Shown here in pieces: positions 6,625 to 7,780 of a stretch of DNA of 7,780 nt. Origin of the DNA: Desulfobacterales bacterium (GTDB lineage Bacteria; Desulfobacterota; Desulfobacteria; Desulfobacterales; C00003106); contig JAUWMN010000063.1 of assembly GCA_030613165.1 (NCBI GenBank), positions 1-7,780 on the forward strand, given 5' to 3'. The translations under genes and the position numbers were made by a program. The first letter of the stretch is position 1, and the number at the start of each line of letters is the position of its first letter. The notes under the pieces were generated by a model that ran no database searches, was not told the DNA's origin, and was given only the letters and a program-made list of their open reading frames with translations.

Positions 6625-6783
6625 AGTGACTAAAGTACTTAAAGTGCCTAAAGTGAGCTAAAGTGTGAAGTGCCTAAAGTTAAGGATGATAGTCTCTTTT
6701 ATATAATGGTAAAAATCCTTAACTTTAGGCACTTTAGCTCACTTCAAACTTTAGGCACTTATTTCTCTGTAACTTTAGGCACT
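6625..6783. repeat. Palindromic cluster of AAGTGCCTAAAGT units between hydG and hydD
   Basis: AAGTGCCTAAAGT occurs at 6642-6654 and 6668-6680. Its inverse ACTTTAGGCACTT occurs at 6722-6734 and 6748-6760, with a further partial copy at 6772-6782. The inner 20 bases 6668-6687 and 6715-6734 are perfect inverted copies around a 27-base loop. Further out, AAGTGAGCTAAAGTG (6651-6665) matches CACTTTAGCTCACTT (6729-6743) perfectly. The left arm has seven extra bases (TGAAGTG), as from a local duplication. The element fills nearly all of the gap and encodes nothing credible. Its loop holds a TATAAT. Confidence 0.88.
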
Positions 6784-6835
6784 GTTTTTATGATATTCCG
6801 TGTCGTTCTGTGGCGAGCTTTTATGGAAAAAGATA

Positions 6836-7588
6836 ATGAAATACTTAGGTATTACACTTGAAAGACCGAAGATCGGGGTCTTCAGCTTCACCGGCTGCGA
6901 GGGATGTCAGCTCCAGATAGCAAATAAGGAGGAGACGCTCAAAGACCTCTTTGGCGTGGTAGAGGTGGTAAACTTTCGGGAGATCTCTTCTGAGGGGCGC
7001 GACGATTATGAAATCGCCTTTGTTGAGGGGAGTATCACTACGGAGAGTGAGTCGGCGAGGGTCAAAAAGATCCGTAAACAGGCCGGAACCCTTGTGGCAA
7101 TAGGTGCGTGCGCTTGTCTGGGCGGTGTGAACAACTTGAAGAGCCGTTTCTCCTTACCGGATGTGGTGAAGGAGGTCTATGGCACACATCCCATAGATAC
7201 CGGGCCGGTCAGGAAGGTAAAAGATGTGGTACGGGTAGATATAGAATTGCCGGGGTGTCCCATATCAAAGCCTGAATTTGAATGGCTGGTGCGTCATCTG
7301 ATACTTGGAATAGAACCACAATTCCTCCAATACTCGGTCTGCGTTGAATGTAAGCAGCGGCTCAATTCTTGTGTATTTGACATGGGGATGATGTGTCTGG
7401 GGCCTATTACACGCGCAGGTTGTAACGCTGTCTGCCCTCGGAACCGGTTAGGTTGCTGGGGGTGCAGGGGGCCTGCTGAAGAGGCTAATTTTGAATCGCT
7501 TATGGAGATCCTCAGAGAGCGAGGGTTTTCAGAGGAACATATTGCAGAGCGGATGAACTTTTTCAATGCGTTTGGTGGGATTTTGTAA
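6836..7588 (+). CDS. hydD: Sulfhydrogenase delta subunit ([NiFe] hydrogenase small subunit, group 3 type)
   Basis: The small subunit holds the Fe-S relay next to the NiFe site. From ATG 6836 it has 250 residues. The proximal cluster ligands are C21 and C24 (FTGCEGCQLQ), C92 (IGACACLGG) and C141 (ELPGCPISKPE). The C-terminal part carries C169, C172, C179, C187, C196, C200, C207 and C210, in the arrangement CVECKxRxNxC...CLGPITRAGC...CP...CWGCRG, enough for two more clusters. There is no twin-arginine signal, so the enzyme is cytoplasmic, as for group 3 hydrogenases. I preferred ATG 6836, since KIGVFSFTGCEGCQ is the usual beginning; a GTG at 6800 would add twelve residues. GGA at 6825-6827 is a modest ribosome site. 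It follows hydG after a palindromic repeat, and another repeat family separates it from hydA. Group 3b is inferred from the HydB and HydG partners. Confidence 0.93.
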   Translation: MKYLGITLERPKIGVFSFTGCEGCQLQIANKEETLKDLFGVVEVVNFREISSEGRDDYEIAFVEGSITTESESARVKKIRKQAGTLVAIGACACLGGVNNLKSRFSLPDVVKEVYGTHPIDTGPVRKVKDVVRVDIELPGCPISKPEFEWLVRHLILGIEPQFLQYSVCVECKQRLNSCVFDMGMMCLGPITRAGCNAVCPRNRLGCWGCRGPAEEANFESLMEILRERGFSEEHIAERMNFFNAFGGIL

Positions 7589-7597
7589 CTGTTTATC

Positions 7598-7696
7598 TCA
7601 CCGCAAAGACGCAGAGAACGCAAAGAAGAGCCTCTGGACTAAAGAATAAAGTTGATGATCTTAAAAAACCTTGCGTCCTCTGCGCCTTTGCGGTGA
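7598..7696. repeat. Inverted-repeat element (TCACCGCAAAG type) between hydD and hydA
   Basis: A 28-base arm at 7598-7625 starting TCACCGCAAAGACGCAGAG is inverted at 7669-7696, which ends CTCTGCGCCTTTGCGGTGA; 25 of 28 positions match. The 43-base centre is AT-rich. Repeats of the CACCGCAAAGACGCAGAG type are common between genes in environmental bacterial genomes. The element fills most of the 129-bp gap between two hydrogenase core genes and ends 21 bases before the hydA ATG. Confidence 0.87.
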
Positions 7697-7717
7697 ACTA
7701 ATATGGAATTTTAGGAA

Positions 7718-7780
7718 ATGAATGTGAAGGTAGGGAAACCGATTAACATAAAGATTGATCATCTGACCCGGGTCGAGGGG
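7718..7780 (+). CDS. hydA: [NiFe] hydrogenase large (alpha) subunit, N-terminus only
   Basis: Twenty-one codons are visible before the window ends: MNVKVGKPINIKIDHLTRVEG. The end LTRVEG is the start of the conserved L1 region (typically xTRxEGH) of [NiFe] hydrogenase large subunits; the nickel-binding cysteines would lie beyond the window. An in-frame TAG at 7712-7714 limits the start to ATG 7718 or GTG 7724. AGGA at 7713-7716 is only one base from the ATG but seven from the GTG, so the GTG may be the real start. The position after hydB, hydG and hydD gives the full four-subunit set. Confidence 0.88.
   Translation, partial: MNVKVGKPINIKIDHLTRVEG

Noticed and set aside
6618..6799. Possible CRISPR-like array of short units
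   Set aside because: Units face both ways and lack regular spacers; the pattern is a palindrome with local duplication.
6670..6861. Open frame of 63 codons before hydD
   Set aside because: It is made of the palindromic repeat and overlaps the start of hydD in another frame.

Overview
The window (about 7.8 kb) looks like chromosome from a Gram-negative, anaerobic, sulfur-metabolising bacterium, most likely a sulfate-reducing or syntrophic Desulfobacterota (former Deltaproteobacteria) member. The main clues are a DsrC protein with both redox cysteines, a CMP-KDO synthase (hence lipopolysaccharide), a four-subunit cytosolic [NiFe] hydrogenase of the sulfhydrogenase type, and four palindromic repeat elements between genes. 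No taxon finer than phylum can be named from the sequence alone.

Left part (1-2181): the 3' part of a YcaO-TPR fusion gene, then dsrC as an apparently single-gene unit with its own promoter and intrinsic terminator, then a yjbQ-family gene. Middle part (2182-4481): a GC-rich hairpin repeat, kdsB (+), and the convergent endonuclease IV gene nfo (-), whose stop codon overlaps that of kdsB by four bases. A long imperfect palindrome (3934-4106) follows, then a small cupin gene (-) whose stop codon lies inside the palindrome. The sequence GGGACTTTTTACGAAA occurs three times here: before kdsB, before nfo, and at the cupin stop.

Right part (4669-7780): hydB, hydG, hydD and the first 21 codons of hydA, all on the plus strand. 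This is the beta-gamma-delta-alpha order known from Pyrococcus sulfhydrogenase. The beta (Fe-S) and gamma (FAD/NAD(P)/[2Fe-2S]) subunits carry electrons between NAD(P)H and the delta/alpha hydrogenase core. The hydB-hydG junction is a tight ATGA overlap, but hydG-hydD and hydD-hydA are each separated by a different palindromic repeat, which is unusual inside an operon for one complex.

All genes belong to recognisable families and there is no clear new system. The best leads are the YcaO-TPR/DsrC neighbourhood (possible sulfur delivery to a protein thioamidation enzyme), the repeats inside the hydrogenase operon (one with a TATAAT in its loop), and the shared repeat end placed just upstream of two unrelated start codons. 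No tRNA, rRNA, CRISPR or transposase gene was seen, and no gene-free stretch exceeds 300 bases.
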